DNA of 36,108 bases from Paludibacteraceae bacterium (GTDB taxonomy: Bacteria; Bacteroidota; Bacteroidia; Bacteroidales; Paludibacteraceae). The DNA lies in assembly GCA_905233255.1 (NCBI GenBank), contig CAJOCN010000020.1, forward strand, positions 1 through 36,108, in the 5' to 3' direction. The notes under the pieces were generated by a model. It had not been told where the DNA came from and did no database searches. It saw only the letters and a program-made list of their open reading frames with translations. This document shows, in pieces, positions 8,322 to 17,428 of this stretch (its first letter is position 1; the number at the start of each line of letters is the position of its first letter). A program made the position numbers and the translations under genes.

Positions 8322-10925
8322 ATGAACATTAATTTTCAGATTCATTATCGCGCCGAGTATGGCCAGAGTCTATGCGTGATTGAGACGCAGGAGTCGATTT
8401 TGGGTTGGACGGAGAAAGAGCCGTTGGTACTGAACTGTCAAGGGACGGATTTCTGGTCCGTAAACGTACCGGTGAGTGATTTCCCGGGTAGTATCCAGTA
8501 CAAGTACGCTATCCGTCTGCAGGACGGCGGTTTTATCTACGAAGCCGGCGCTCCGCGCGAGTTGGTACTCAAGTCAACCGACAAGAACCTAATTGTTCGT
8601 GATGCATGGCAGGCGAGCACGTATGAGGACAGTTTCTATACCACGGCGTTCCTCAAATCGCTTTTCCGTCGTCAGCACCCGGCTAAAGCGAAAGCGGCTA
8701 AGGGTAATATCCGTTTCTCGATCGACCTGCCGCAGATTCTGCCGAGTCAGGGCGTTGCCATCATCGGTAACTGCGAGGCATTAGGTAACTGGGAGCCGGA
8801 CAGCAAGCTCATCATGAGCGATGCGGAGTTCCCGATCTGGCGCGCGGATATTCAGGTGAAAGACCAAGATATAGTAGAGTATAAATATGTGGTTTATGAC
8901 CTCAAGAGCGGTGCGGTTGTCGATACCGAGTGGGGCGAGAACCGGCAGATATGGGGCGTAGAGAAAGGCGCTGTGATATGCCAGAACGACCGCGGCTTCC
9001 GCCGTACGCAGCCCCGCTGGAAAGGTTCGGGTGTTGCGGTGCCTGTGTTCTCGTTGCGGACCGATGAAGGCTTCGGAATCGGTGAGTTCCAGGACCTCAA
9101 GAAGATGGCGGAATGGGCTGCGGCTACGGGTCAGCAGATGATCCAGACCCTGCCGATCAATGACACCACGCTCCGGCATAACAACCTCGACAGCTATCCC
9201 TACAACGCGGTGTCCGTCTTTGCGCTCCATCCGATTTATATCAATATCGAGAAGATGGGTCGTCTGACGCCGGCGCAGAAGAAGAAATACGAGGCGAAGA
9301 AGGCCGAACTGAACGCCCTCACGTTCGCCGACTACCAGAATGTCTATGATGCCAAGATGGTGTTCTTCAAGGCGCTGTACAAGCAGGACAAAGATGCCCT
9401 CTTCTCATCCGAGGAGTACAAAGCGTTCGAGGCGAAGAACAAAGAGTGGCTGGAGCCGTACGCCGCGTTCCTCAGCAAGCGCGACAAGAACCCCAAAGAT
9501 TTCTATAAGTTCCTGCAGTTCCACGCCGACAAACAGCTGGCGGACGCTGTAGCCTACGCGCACTCCATCGGAGTAGCCATGAAAGGCGATATACCAATCG
9601 GCATCAGTCCGGATTCCGTAGATGCAGCCGTTTATCCGGAGCTGTTCAATCTGGACGCTTCTGCCGGCGCACCGCCTGATGATTTCGATGCACGCGGTCA
9701 GAACTGGGGATTCCCGACCTATAACTGGGACAAGATGTCGGAGGATAACTACGGCTGGTGGCAGAAGAGGTTCCGCAAGATGCAGGACTATTTCGATGCC
9801 TACCGTGTGGATCATATCTTGGGTTTCTTCCGTATATGGCAGATGCGCAAGACCGATGTATGGGGCCTCTGCGGTCATTTCGTACCGGCGCTGCCGTACA
9901 GCTATGATGACCTCTGCGGTCAGGGTGTGTGCCTCGACTGGGACCGACTGACGAAGCCGTATATCCGCTCGAATTTCTTAGGTGAAGTGTTAGGCTACGA
10001 TGTAGAGTGGGCTAAGAAGAACGCTCTCCAGACCCGCGACAACTATGTCTATTTCTTCCGTCCTGAGTTTGATACCCAGGTGAAGGTACAGGAGTGGTAC
10101 GACCGGCTGATGGCGGATCCGAAGCAACTCAAAGCGAGCGGTCTGAGCGCCGAGGCGGCGAAGAATATCTGCGATGCGCTGATCTACCTCCACTGCGAGG
10201 TGCTGATGGTTGAGGATCAAAAGCGTCCGGGATGGCTGCACCCGCGTATCTCTATCTATCAGAGCCACTCGTTCAACGAACTCTATAGCGACCAGAAAGA
10301 GGTGCTGATGCGCATCTACAACGACTATTTCTACCGCCGTCATACGCAGTTCTGGCGCGACTCGGCTATGCGTAAGCTGCCGACTCTGATCGGCGCTACC
10401 CATATGCTCTGCTGCGGCGAGGATTTAGGTATGGTGCCGGCTTGTGTGCCGGATGTGATGCATGAGTTGCAGATCCTCTCTCTGGAGATCCAGCGTATGC
10501 CGAAAGATCCGACGGTTAAGTTCGCTCACCCGGCAGACGCACCGTACCAGAGCGTCTGCACCACCGGTACGCACGACATGAACCCGCTGCGCGCATGGTG
10601 GGAAGAGGACCGCGAGGTAACCAACCGGTTCTACCACGAGCAGATGGGCTGGTGGGGCGATGCGCCGAAAGAGATGACGCCGGAGATAGCCGAGTTCATC
10701 ATCAACCAGCACATGTATTCACCGGCTATGTGGACGATATTACCGCTCCAAGACTGGCTCGCCATCGACGGCGACGTACGCATCAAGGACCAGTTCGCTG
10801 ACCGCATCAACGTACCGTCTAACCCGCGGCAGTTCTGGAACTACCGAATGCACCTGAAGATCGAAGATTTGATGAAATGCGACGCGCTCAATAAGAAGAT
10901 CAAAAAGCTGACAAGCGTTCGCTGA
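8322..10925 (+). CDS. malQ: 4-alpha-glucanotransferase (amylomaltase, GH77) with two N-terminal CBM20 domains
   Basis: The 867-residue protein transfers alpha-1,4-glucan segments between maltodextrins, in cytoplasmic starch/glycogen metabolism. Two starch-binding CBM20-like modules lie at about residues 4-110 and 128-230 (the second with GNCEALGNWEPDSKLIM). The GH77 catalytic domain follows. The expected catalytic residues are present: nucleophile Asp497 in YRVDHILGFFRIW, acid/base Glu700 in GEDLGMVP, and Asp752 in TGTHDMNPLRAWW. Length and tandem CBM20 modules match the long MalQ/DPE2-like type found in Bacteroidetes. It has its own promoter. Its 3' end overlaps the convergent ispH by 26 bp, and a terminator hairpin lies 42 nt past the stop, inside ispH. 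Confidence 0.95.
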   Translation: MNINFQIHYRAEYGQSLCVIETQESILGWTEKEPLVLNCQGTDFWSVNVPVSDFPGSIQYKYAIRLQDGGFIYEAGAPRELVLKSTDKNLIVRDAWQASTYEDSFYTTAFLKSLFRRQHPAKAKAAKGNIRFSIDLPQILPSQGVAIIGNCEALGNWEPDSKLIMSDAEFPIWRADIQVKDQDIVEYKYVVYDLKSGAVVDTEWGENRQIWGVEKGAVICQNDRGFRRTQPRWKGSGVAVPVFSLRTDEGFGIGEFQDLKKMAEWAAATGQQMIQTLPINDTTLRHNNLDSYPYNAVSVFALHPIYINIEKMGRLTPAQKKKYEAKKAELNALTFADYQNVYDAKMVFFKALYKQDKDALFSSEEYKAFEAKNKEWLEPYAAFLSKRDKNPKDFYKFLQFHADKQLADAVAYAHSIGVAMKGDIPIGISPDSVDAAVYPELFNLDASAGAPPDDFDARGQNWGFPTYNWDKMSEDNYGWWQKRFRKMQDYFDAYRVDHILGFFRIWQMRKTDVWGLCGHFVPALPYSYDDLCGQGVCLDWDRLTKPYIRSNFLGEVLGYDVEWAKKNALQTRDNYVYFFRPEFDTQVKVQEWYDRLMADPKQLKASGLSAEAAKNICDALIYLHCEVLMVEDQKRPGWLHPRISIYQSHSFNELYSDQKEVLMRIYNDYFYRRHTQFWRDSAMRKLPTLIGATHMLCCGEDLGMVPACVPDVMHELQILSLEIQRMPKDPTVKFAHPADAPYQSVCTTGTHDMNPLRAWWEEDREVTNRFYHEQMGWWGDAPKEMTPEIAEFIINQHMYSPAMWTILPLQDWLAIDGDVRIKDQFADRINVPSNPRQFWNYRMHLKIEDLMKCDALNKKIKKLTSVR

Positions 10926-11817
10926 CCTGCTCCATCAGCCATTGAGGCGTACTGGTAGCACCACAGATCCCGACCTTTGTGTCGGGATTTGTTATTTCCG
11001 ATAGCTGATTACTGATTGCTGATTGCAGCTCGTCGGGTGAGGAGATAAAGATGGTATTGGGATTTGCCTCCACGCAATGATTATATAGAACGCGCGCGTT
11101 AGAGGATTTGGCGCCTCCGACGAAGATGACGATATCTTGCGCACGCGCAAAGTCCTGCAGCCGCTGCACACGGTTCGCCACGTTGCGGCAGATGGTGTCA
11201 TGCACTTCCAGCGCCAATTGTGAATTGTGCATTGTGATTTGTGAATTGTGATTTGTGCATTGTGATTTAATCGCCTCTACGAGGCGCTGAAATCCCTCCA
11301 CGCTCTTGGTTGTCTGGGAGAAGAGGTAGATCGGTCGGCTGAAATCGAGCCGGTCCATCTGGTCGGGGTGCTCGATGACGATAGCGGTGTTGTTGGTCTG
11401 CCCCTGCAGACCGATGACCTCAGCGTGACCGGGTTGACCGTAGATAACGATCTGCGGCGGGAGGGACGAGTCGTTCTTATGCGTCTCGTAACATTCGCGG
11501 ATGCGATCCTGCAGTTTCTTTACCACCGGACAGGTGGCATCTATAATCTCTATCCCGCGCTGACGGGCAATCCAATAGGTGGCAGGCGGTTCACCATGGG
11601 CTCGGAAGAGTACGCGCGAATGGGAGGGAAGGGTGCGCAGGTCATCATAATCGATAGTCTGTAAGCCCTTCAACTCCAGACGTGCCACCTCCTGACCGTT
11701 ATGCACGATATCACCCAGACAATAAAGCGGACCTTTCTCCAGTTCGCTTTCTGCTGCTGTAATGGCGCGGGTGACACCAAAACAGAAACCGCTATTCTGA
11801 TCGATGGTTATTTGCAT
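10900..11817 (-). CDS. ispH: 4-hydroxy-3-methylbut-2-enyl diphosphate reductase
   Basis: This is the last enzyme of the MEP isoprenoid pathway, an iron-sulfur protein that reduces HMBPP to IPP and DMAPP. The 305-residue sequence shows the three cluster cysteines: Cys12 (GFCFGV), Cys96 (DATCPVVKKLQ) and Cys210 (DTICRNVANR). It also has HNGQEV, GQPGHAEVIGL, KSSNARVLY and the C-terminal GICGATSTPQWL. A heptamer array inserts about 16 residues (NHNSQITMHNSQLA) between the second domain and the Cys210 motif, at about residues 189-202. A second short array encodes SAISNQLSEITN near the C-terminus. It is last in the porQ-cmk-ispH operon, with about 23 nt between cmk and ispH. Confidence 0.95.
   Translation of the reverse strand: MQITIDQNSGFCFGVTRAITAAESELEKGPLYCLGDIVHNGQEVARLELKGLQTIDYDDLRTLPSHSRVLFRAHGEPPATYWIARQRGIEIIDATCPVVKKLQDRIRECYETHKNDSSLPPQIVIYGQPGHAEVIGLQGQTNNTAIVIEHPDQMDRLDFSRPIYLFSQTTKSVEGFQRLVEAIKSQCTNHNSQITMHNSQLALEVHDTICRNVANRVQRLQDFARAQDIVIFVGGAKSSNARVLYNHCVEANPNTIFISSPDELQSAISNQLSEITNPDTKVGICGATSTPQWLMEQVSERLSAF
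10967..10997 (+). terminator. Rho-independent terminator of malQ, inside the ispH coding sequence
   Basis: Perfect 8-bp stem ATCCCGAC/GTCGGGAT (10967-10974, 10981-10988) with a 6-nt loop, followed by TTGTTATTT. It starts 42 nt past the malQ stop codon and is read in the malQ direction. Confidence 0.75.
11004..11024. repeat. Short heptamer array (NCTGATT), inside ispH
   Basis: Three 7-bp units GCTGATT, ACTGATT, GCTGATT. Read on the minus strand as part of SAISNQLSEITN. Confidence 0.65.
11216..11264. repeat. Heptamer array (AATTGTG), inside ispH
   Basis: Seven 7-bp units: AATTGTG, AATTGTG, CATTGTG, ATTTGTG, AATTGTG, ATTTGTG, CATTGTG. The reverse complement (CACAATT) is the unit seen in the flippase-like gene. 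It encodes NHNSQIT and MHNSQLA, again a 7-residue period. Confidence 0.9.
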
Positions 11818-11818
11818 C

Positions 11819-11854
11819 CTAGTTCTACTAGTCTTACTAGTTATTCTAGTTTCT
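11819..11854. repeat. Nonamer array (CTAGTNNTA) at the cmk/ispH junction
   Basis: Four 9-bp units (CTAGTTCTA, CTAGTCTTA, CTAGTTATT, CTAGTTTCT) run from just upstream of the ispH start into the 3' end of cmk, supplying its last codons and stop. Confidence 0.75.
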
Positions 11855-12506
11855 TCTCAAAGAGCCCGATGATGACCTCCATCTGTTGCTCGCGGGTGAG
11901 GGTGCTGTTATCGACCACAATAGCGTCCTCTGCCTGTTTGAGAGGGCTCTCGGCGCGGTGGGTGTCGCGGTAGTCGCGATCGTTGACATCTGCGAGTACC
12001 GCCTGATAGTCGGGGTGCTCTCCTTTCTCTACCAGTTCGTCAAAACGCCGCTGCGCCCGCACCTCGGGAGAGGCGGTGAGGAAGAGTTTGAGTTCGGCGT
12101 TCGGGAAGACGACGGTACCGATGTCGCGACCGTCCATGACGATTCCTTTGGCTTTTCCCATGGCCTGTTGTTGGGCTACCAGAAAAGCGCGTACCTCCTT
12201 GATGGCAGAGACGCGGCTGGCGCAGTTGCCTACCTCCAGCGTACGGATGAACGGCTCTACATCTTCGCCGTTGAGCGTGACGTGTTGCGTACCGTCCACC
12301 AATATAAATCCTACCTCAATAGACGGCAGGGAAGCGATAATAGAAGCCTCGTCGGTGATATTATGGCGAAGGGTATAGAGACCGATGGCGCGGTACATGG
12401 CACCGGTATCCACATACGTGTATCCGGCGTATTTGGCTAAGGCCTTGGCAATAGTCGATTTGCCGCAAGAAGAATAGCCGTCAATGGCAACAATTATTTT
12501 TTTCAT
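11841..12506 (-). CDS. cmk: Cytidylate kinase
   Basis: Phosphorylates CMP and dCMP with ATP in pyrimidine nucleotide supply. The 221-residue sequence (ATG 12506; a TTG one codon upstream is less likely) has the P-loop GYSSCGKST at residues 9-17, VDTGAMYRAIG, MDGRDIGTVVFPNAELKLFL and the lid-region RRFDELVEKG, followed by DRDYRDTHRAESPL. These are the Cmk signatures in the right order, and the length is normal. It is the middle gene of the minus-strand operon. Its 3' end lies inside a nonamer repeat array, and a heptamer array lies at its start, so both ends of the gene are bounded by such repeats. Confidence 0.95.
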   Translation of the reverse strand: MKKIIVAIDGYSSCGKSTIAKALAKYAGYTYVDTGAMYRAIGLYTLRHNITDEASIIASLPSIEVGFILVDGTQHVTLNGEDVEPFIRTLEVGNCASRVSAIKEVRAFLVAQQQAMGKAKGIVMDGRDIGTVVFPNAELKLFLTASPEVRAQRRFDELVEKGEHPDYQAVLADVNDRDYRDTHRAESPLKQAEDAIVVDNSTLTREQQMEVIIGLFEKKLE

Positions 12507-12526
12507 CAATTATCAGTTATCAATTG
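12506..12526. repeat. Heptamer array (TCARTTA) between porQ and cmk
   Basis: Three 7-bp units TCAATTA, TCAGTTA, TCAATTG fill most of the 22-nt gap between the porQ stop and the cmk start codon. Confidence 0.7.
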
Positions 12527-12528
12527 AG

Positions 12529-13635
12529 CTACTTTAGTAGCGAATTAATATCCAGCGTCAAACCGACCTGGTAGGAGAAATTGGATTTGGTCATCTGAGA
12601 GATGGCGAAATCGATGTGCGCCTGTTTGATCCGCACGCCGGCACCCAGCGCAAAACCCGCTAAGGACCTCTGGTCGGTGAGGTTCAACTCCGCGCGGCGG
12701 CGGTGGTTGTAACTGAAAGCGATATAGAACTTCTCGCTCTTCGGCACAATCTCAATGGTCCAGATCGTGTGGCGGAACATTGTGTCGTACCATTTGACCT
12801 CGTGCGGGATAATATCGCCCGTTGTGGGGCTCTTCTCCAGTCCTGTCCACTCGTAATCGAGTTTCCAGGTCTGCATGTTATGTATCTGCAGGTGGAACCG
12901 CAGCGGAGCGTGCTTCACGCGGTAGGACAGACCGAGCTGGAGATTGAGGGGCAGCATCTCATGATTGCGTCCGCCTTCCTCCGAGTAGAAGCCCTTGAGC
13001 TGCCATCCTATATTCGCTAACACGAGACCCATCTGGAACGCCGAATCGGGCGTCTGGTAATGGGCGCCGACGTCCACACCAATAGCGAAGGAAGAGTAGG
13101 ACTCGTAGATCGAGTAAACGGGCTTGAGCGTCACTCCCACTTTCCAGCACGGGTGTAGCTGGCGCGCGTACATGATGTCCACTAATATATCGCGTGCGCC
13201 GAACGTGCGACCGGTAAGCGTACCGTTGCTCAGCGCCTCCTGCATCTGTCCGTAATTGAGGTAATGAAGACCTACGGCGAAATAGTTCGGTTTATCCGGT
13301 TCTCCGTCCCCGGCGTATGGTTTCTCAATAGATGACCGCCCGAAATTATGACCGTACAGCACGGACCCGAACATCGTACCGGGGAGGTAGTAGGAGAAAT
13401 TCATCTGGAGATTCATGTGCGAGTTGGCGTGCAGCAGGGCGGGGTTGCACATCGCCATGGATATATCTCCGTCGCTCAGATTGACGTTCGAACCACCCAG
13501 CGCGTTTAACCGCGCTGAAACCGGAAGCCCCATGAATGAGAAAACCGACCTACCAGCGTTGGAGACCTGCGCAGAAGCATAAAAACAGCCCACAAAACAC
13601 AGGACAATGAGTACTATGTGCGTTTTTTTACTCAA
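12529..13635 (-). CDS. porQ: PorQ-family outer-membrane protein of the type IX secretion system
   Basis: A membrane barrel of the PorV/PorQ kind that works with PorU and PorZ in the attachment complex processing T9SS cargo. The mature part begins after FVGCFYASAQ. The motifs GRSVFSFMGLPVSARLNALGG and the following NLSDGDISMAMCNPALL are typical of PorQ. The remainder is beta-barrel-like. The start is uncertain: the frame is open to 13698, but the -7 promoter box covers 13651-13644. The likely initiator is therefore TTG 13635, giving about 368 residues with an immediate signal peptide (SKKTHIVLIVLCFVG). It leads the porQ-cmk-ispH operon and is divergent from the fumarate reductase operon. Confidence 0.85.
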   Translation of the reverse strand: MSKKTHIVLIVLCFVGCFYASAQVSNAGRSVFSFMGLPVSARLNALGGSNVNLSDGDISMAMCNPALLHANSHMNLQMNFSYYLPGTMFGSVLYGHNFGRSSIEKPYAGDGEPDKPNYFAVGLHYLNYGQMQEALSNGTLTGRTFGARDILVDIMYARQLHPCWKVGVTLKPVYSIYESYSSFAIGVDVGAHYQTPDSAFQMGLVLANIGWQLKGFYSEEGGRNHEMLPLNLQLGLSYRVKHAPLRFHLQIHNMQTWKLDYEWTGLEKSPTTGDIIPHEVKWYDTMFRHTIWTIEIVPKSEKFYIAFSYNHRRRAELNLTDQRSLAGFALGAGVRIKQAHIDFAISQMTKSNFSYQVGLTLDINSLLK

Positions 13636-13643
13636 ATCGGGCA

Positions 13644-13675
13644 CAAAAGTACAAAAAAATTTTGAAATATGCAAA
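13644..13675 (-). promoter_or_regulatory. Promoter for porQ-cmk-ispH
   Basis: Minus strand: TTTG (13675-13672), a 20-bp spacer, TACTTTTG (13651-13644). The probable TTG start is 8 nt further on. The -33 box overlaps that of the divergent frd promoter in TTTGAAATATGCAAA. Confidence 0.72.
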
Positions 13676-13691
13676 AAAAGTTGTAAATTTG
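13661..13691 (+). promoter_or_regulatory. Promoter for the fumarate reductase operon
   Basis: TTTG (13661-13664), a 19-bp spacer, TAAATTTG (13684-13691). A leader of about 60 nt, AT-rich and without a recognisable riboswitch, precedes ATG 13754. Confidence 0.72.
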
Positions 13692-13753
13692 CACGCAATT
13701 TTGCGGGAAATACACAATTAACTAAAATATTTATCTAAACAAACAATTTTTTT

Positions 13754-14449
13754 ATGTGGTTAAAAGATTCATCTATCGGCCGTAAGTTCGTGATGGCCCT
13801 CAGTGGAGCAGCGTTGGTGCTGTTTCTGCTCTTCCACGGATGTATGAACCTCGCGCTGGTCTTCAGCGAGGAGGCCTACAACACGATTTGCCGTTTGCTC
13901 GGCGCCAACTGGTATGCAGTGATTGGTTCGCTGGGTATTGCGTTCCTCGTGCTGGTACATTTCTGTTACGGTCTGTACTTGACAATCCAGAACCGTGCTG
14001 CCCGCGGTAACGACCGTTATGAGGTACGCGGTAAGAAACAGGGTGTGACCTGGGAGTCGGAGAACATGCTCGTGCTGGGATTCACCATCCTTGGTTTCCT
14101 CTGCCTGCACCTCTACAATTTCTGGTTCAAGATGCAGTTCGCCGAGTTGACCGGTATTGAGACCGGTATGTTTGACCCGCAGAACGGTGCCGCGTACGCG
14201 AAGGCGCTCTTCACCGAGCCTGTTTGGGGACAAGTGTATTGCGTGCTCTACCTGCTTTGGTTCGTGGTACTGTGGCTCCACCTCAATCACGGTGTGGGTT
14301 CCGCTATGACCTCCATGGGACTCAACAACCTCAAATGGCAGAAACGCGTAGAGGTTATCTCTACCGTAGTGGCAACGATTGTTGTACTGCCGTTCGCAGT
14401 AGTAGCATTGTATTACCTGGGCATGGGAATTGGCATGCTTTGCGCATGA
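13754..14449 (+). CDS. sdhC: Succinate dehydrogenase/fumarate reductase cytochrome b subunit
   Basis: The 231-residue membrane subunit anchors the flavoprotein and iron-sulfur subunits and exchanges electrons with menaquinone. Five hydrophobic segments are visible. Histidines in suitable membrane positions for two hemes include His28 (LLFHGCMNL), VLVHFCYGLYL, LCLHLYNFWF and LWLHLNHGVGSAM. Size and motifs match the single-subunit b558-type cytochrome of Bacteroidetes. It is first in the operon with its own promoter, and is followed by an octamer repeat array that fills the gap to the flavoprotein gene. In an anaerobic Bacteroidales it most likely acts as quinol:fumarate reductase; frdC is an equally valid name. 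Confidence 0.93.
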   Translation: MWLKDSSIGRKFVMALSGAALVLFLLFHGCMNLALVFSEEAYNTICRLLGANWYAVIGSLGIAFLVLVHFCYGLYLTIQNRAARGNDRYEVRGKKQGVTWESENMLVLGFTILGFLCLHLYNFWFKMQFAELTGIETGMFDPQNGAAYAKALFTEPVWGQVYCVLYLLWFVVLWLHLNHGVGSAMTSMGLNNLKWQKRVEVISTVVATIVVLPFAVVALYYLGMGIGMLCA

Positions 14450-14450
14450 G

Positions 14451-14486
14451 AATTTGAAAATTTGACGATTTGAAAATTTGACGATT
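14451..14486. repeat. Octamer array (AATTTGAM) in the sdhC-sdhA gap
   Basis: Four 8-bp units (AATTTGAA, AATTTGAC, GATTTGAA, AATTTGAC) plus GATT run directly up to the sdhA ATG. They occupy the place of any ribosome-binding site. Same family as the two arrays in the barrel gene. Confidence 0.88.
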
Positions 14487-16670
14487 ATGGCAAAGAAAGA
14501 AGAGATATTAGACGCTGCGAAGAAAGCAGCCGAAGTAATCAAAGAGAAAGTGGAAGCAGTAGCCGAGCGCGCTGAGGTGAAAGAGGCTGTTGAGGCAGTA
14601 GCAGAAGCAGCTAAGAAAGCCGGTAAGGCAGCTATGGCTGCGGCTGAGGAGATCGCCGCTCCGGTAGCTAAAGAGGCTCCGAAAGCAGAGGCCAAGAAAG
14701 AGGCCAAAGTGATCACCCCGAAGGACGCCAAGATTCCCGAGGGTCCGCTGGAGCTCAAGTGGACCAATTACAAGAACCACCAGAAACTGGTGAACCCCGC
14801 TAACAAACGTCGTCTCGACATCATTGTGATCGGTACGGGTCTGGCCGGTGCTTCCGCTGCGGCTTCCCTCGCAGAGATGGGATTCAATGTGCTGAATTTC
14901 TGTATTCAGGATAGTCCGCGCCGTGCGCACTCCATCGCTGCACAGGGTGGTATCAATGCTGCGAAGAACTACCAGAACGACGGTGACTCCGTTTATCGTC
15001 TGTACTACGACACCATCAAGGGTGGCGACTACCGCGCTCGTGAGGCGAACGTATATCGTCTGGCAGAAGTTTCCAATAATATTATCGACCAGTGCGTGGC
15101 ACAGGGTGTTCCTTTCGCACGCGAATACGGAGGTCTGTTGGACAACCGTTCGTTCGGTGGTGCGCAGGTAAGCCGTACCTTCTACGCCAAGGGTCAGACC
15201 GGTCAGCAGTTGCTGCTGGGCGCTTATAGCGCACTGAGCCGCCAGATCGGTAAAGGCAAAGTGAAGATGTACACCCGCTATGAGATGCTCGACATCGTAC
15301 TCATCGCTGATGAGAACGGCGAGAAACGTGCGCGTGGTATCATCGCCCGTAACCTCGTTACCGGCCGCATTGAGCGTTTCTTCGCTCACGCGGTAGTAGT
15401 AGGTTCGGGTGGTTATGGAAACACCTTCTTCCTCTCCACCAACGCCATGGCATCCAACGGTTCGGCTGCTATGCAGATGTACCGCCACGGTGCTTATTTC
15501 GCTAACCCCTGCTACGCACAGATCCACCCGACCTGCATTCCGAAGCACGGTGATTTCCAGTCCAAACTGACCCTTATGTCCGAGTCGCTCCGTAACGACG
15601 GACGTATCTGGGTGCCGAAGAAACTGGAGGATGCCAAACTGCTGCAAGCAGGTAAGATCAAAGGACGCGATATCCCCGAGGAGGATCGCGACTACTACTT
15701 GGAGCGCCGCTATCCGGCATTCGGAAACCTCGTTCCGCGTGACGTCGCTTCGCGTGCCGCTAAAGAGCGTTGCGACAAGGGCTACGGCGTGAACAACACC
15801 GGTCTGGCTGTCTTCCTTGATTTCAGCGAGGCTATCCAGCGTCTGGGTAAAGATGTCGTTGCTCAAAAGTATGGAAACCTCTTCCAGATGTATGAGAAAA
15901 TCGTGGACGAGAACCCGTACGAGAACCCGATGATGATCTTCCCGGCTATCCACTATACGATGGGTGGTATCTGGGTGGACTACGAGCTGCAGACATCCGT
16001 CAAGGGTCTGTTCTGTATCGGTGAGGCGAACTTCTCCGACCACGGTGCTAACCGTCTCGGTGCTTCGGCGCTGATGCAAGGTCTCGCAGACGGCTATTTC
16101 GTACTGCCTTACACGATCCAGAACTACCTCGCAGACCAGATCGGCGTGCCGCGTATGAGTACCGACCTGCCGGAGTTTGCTGAGGCAGAGAAGGCTGTTC
16201 AGGACAAGATCGACCGCCTCATGGCTATCCAAGGTAAGCGTTCGGTGGATTCTATCCACAAAGAGCTGGGTCTCATCATGTGGGACTTCGTCGGAATGGG
16301 TCGTACCGCTGAGGGCTTGAAGGAAGGTATCAAGAAGATCGATGCGATCAAGAAAGAGTTCTGGACCAACGTCTATATCCCGGGTGAGGCTAACAGCCTG
16401 AACAACGAGTTGGAGAAAGCGCTCCGTCTGGCGGACTTCATCGAGATCGGCCGTCTGATGGCTGTTGATGCACTCCATCGTGAGGAGAGCTGCGGTGGTC
16501 ACTTCCGCGAGGAATACCAGACGCCGGAAGGCGAGGCACTCCGTCAGGACGACAAGTTCTCTTATGTAGGTTGCTGGAAATACATGGGTGAGGACCAAGA
16601 GCCCGAACTCATCAAAGAGCCGCTTGACTACGAGTTCACGGAACGTAAAACGCGTAATTACAAAAACTAA
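14487..16670 (+). CDS. sdhA: Succinate dehydrogenase/fumarate reductase flavoprotein subunit with an N-terminal extension
   Basis: Catalytic FAD subunit interconverting fumarate and succinate. ATG 14487 ([10 protein letters not shown]) gives 727 residues. The familiar protein begins near residue 80 ([17 protein letters not shown]). FAD-binding [17 protein letters not shown] follows at about 117, and the covalent-FAD histidine is in [22 protein letters not shown] and [14 protein letters not shown] mark the active-site region. Before this lie about 78 residues almost wholly Ala, Lys, Glu and Val, predicted to be helical and unlike the usual family N-terminus. No in-frame ATG lies near the normal start, so the extension appears to be translated. 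It sits 2 nt from sdhB. Confidence 0.95.
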   Translation: MAKKEEILDAAKKAAEVIKEKVEAVAERAEVKEAVEAVAEAAKKAGKAAMAAAEEIAAPVAKEAPKAEAKKEAKVITPKDAKIPEGPLELKWTNYKNHQKLVNPANKRRLDIIVIGTGLAGASAAASLAEMGFNVLNFCIQDSPRRAHSIAAQGGINAAKNYQNDGDSVYRLYYDTIKGGDYRAREANVYRLAEVSNNIIDQCVAQGVPFAREYGGLLDNRSFGGAQVSRTFYAKGQTGQQLLLGAYSALSRQIGKGKVKMYTRYEMLDIVLIADENGEKRARGIIARNLVTGRIERFFAHAVVVGSGGYGNTFFLSTNAMASNGSAAMQMYRHGAYFANPCYAQIHPTCIPKHGDFQSKLTLMSESLRNDGRIWVPKKLEDAKLLQAGKIKGRDIPEEDRDYYLERRYPAFGNLVPRDVASRAAKERCDKGYGVNNTGLAVFLDFSEAIQRLGKDVVAQKYGNLFQMYEKIVDENPYENPMMIFPAIHYTMGGIWVDYELQTSVKGLFCIGEANFSDHGANRLGASALMQGLADGYFVLPYTIQNYLADQIGVPRMSTDLPEFAEAEKAVQDKIDRLMAIQGKRSVDSIHKELGLIMWDFVGMGRTAEGLKEGIKKIDAIKKEFWTNVYIPGEANSLNNELEKALRLADFIEIGRLMAVDALHREESCGGHFREEYQTPEGEALRQDDKFSYVGCWKYMGEDQEPELIKEPLDYEFTERKTRNYKN

Positions 16671-16672
16671 TC

Positions 16673-17428
16673 ATGGATCAGTATATTGATATTAAAGTAC
16701 GGGTATGGCGTCAGGCCGGACCCAAGGCTCAGGGACATTTCGAGACCTACGAGCTGAAACATGTATTCCAAGGCGCATCGTTCCTGGAGATGATTGACAT
16801 CCTGAACGAGCAGCTTGTTGCGGAGCACAAAGATCCTGTGACCTACGATCACGACTGCCGTGAGGGTATCTGCGGTATGTGCTCGATGTACGTCAACGGT
16901 CACCCGCACGGACCCGACTCCGCTATCACCACCTGCCAGCTGCATATGCGTAAGTTCCACGACGGCGAGACCATCACCGTGGAGCCGTGGCGCAGCCGTG
17001 CGTTCCCTGTTATCAAGGACCTCATGGTGGATCGCGGCGCGTATGACAAGATCATGCAGGCAGGCGGATTCGTATCCGTCAACACCGGCGGTGTGCCCGA
17101 CGCGAACGCCATCCCTATTCCGAAGCCCGTTGCTGACGAGGCGATGGACGCTGCTTCCTGTATCGGTTGCGGTGCCTGCGCTGCGGCTTGTAAGAACGGC
17201 TCGGCTATGCTTTTCGTGGCGGCTAAGGTAAGCCAACTCGCGCTCCTGCCGCAAGGCAAGATCGAGGCGAAAGCACGTGCCAAAGCGATGGTGGCTAAGA
17301 TGGATGAACTCGGTTTCGGTAACTGCACCAACACCGGCGCTTGTGCCGCTGAGTGCCCGAAGAGTGTCAGCCTGGCGAACATCGCCCGTCTGAACCGCGA
17401 GTTCATCGGAGCGAAGTTCTCCGACTAA
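16673..17428 (+). CDS. sdhB: Succinate dehydrogenase/fumarate reductase iron-sulfur subunit
   Basis: The 251-residue electron-transfer subunit links the flavoprotein to the cytochrome. The N-terminal ferredoxin domain carries [15 protein letters not shown] and a later Cys in TTCQLHM for the [2Fe-2S] cluster. The C-terminal domain has [14 protein letters not shown] and a second cysteine group [13 protein letters not shown] for the [4Fe-4S] and [3Fe-4S] clusters. Length is normal for Bacteroidetes. It is last in the sdhCAB operon. The stop TAA (17426-17428) overlaps the TAG stop of the convergent pectate lyase gene within a CTAA tetranucleotide. Confidence 0.95.
   Translation: MDQYIDIKVRVWRQAGPKAQGHFETYELKHVFQGASFLEMIDILNEQLVAEHKDPVTYDHDCREGICGMCSMYVNGHPHGPDSAITTCQLHMRKFHDGETITVEPWRSRAFPVIKDLMVDRGAYDKIMQAGGFVSVNTGGVPDANAIPIPKPVADEAMDAASCIGCGACAAACKNGSAMLFVAAKVSQLALLPQGKIEAKARAKAMVAKMDELGFGNCTNTGACAAECPKSVSLANIARLNREFIGAKFSD

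Noticed and set aside
14508..16598. A 696-codon open frame antisense to sdhA
   Set aside because: It mirrors the codon usage of sdhA, covers only that gene, has no promoter or recognisable domain, and its sequence is typical of an antisense shadow.
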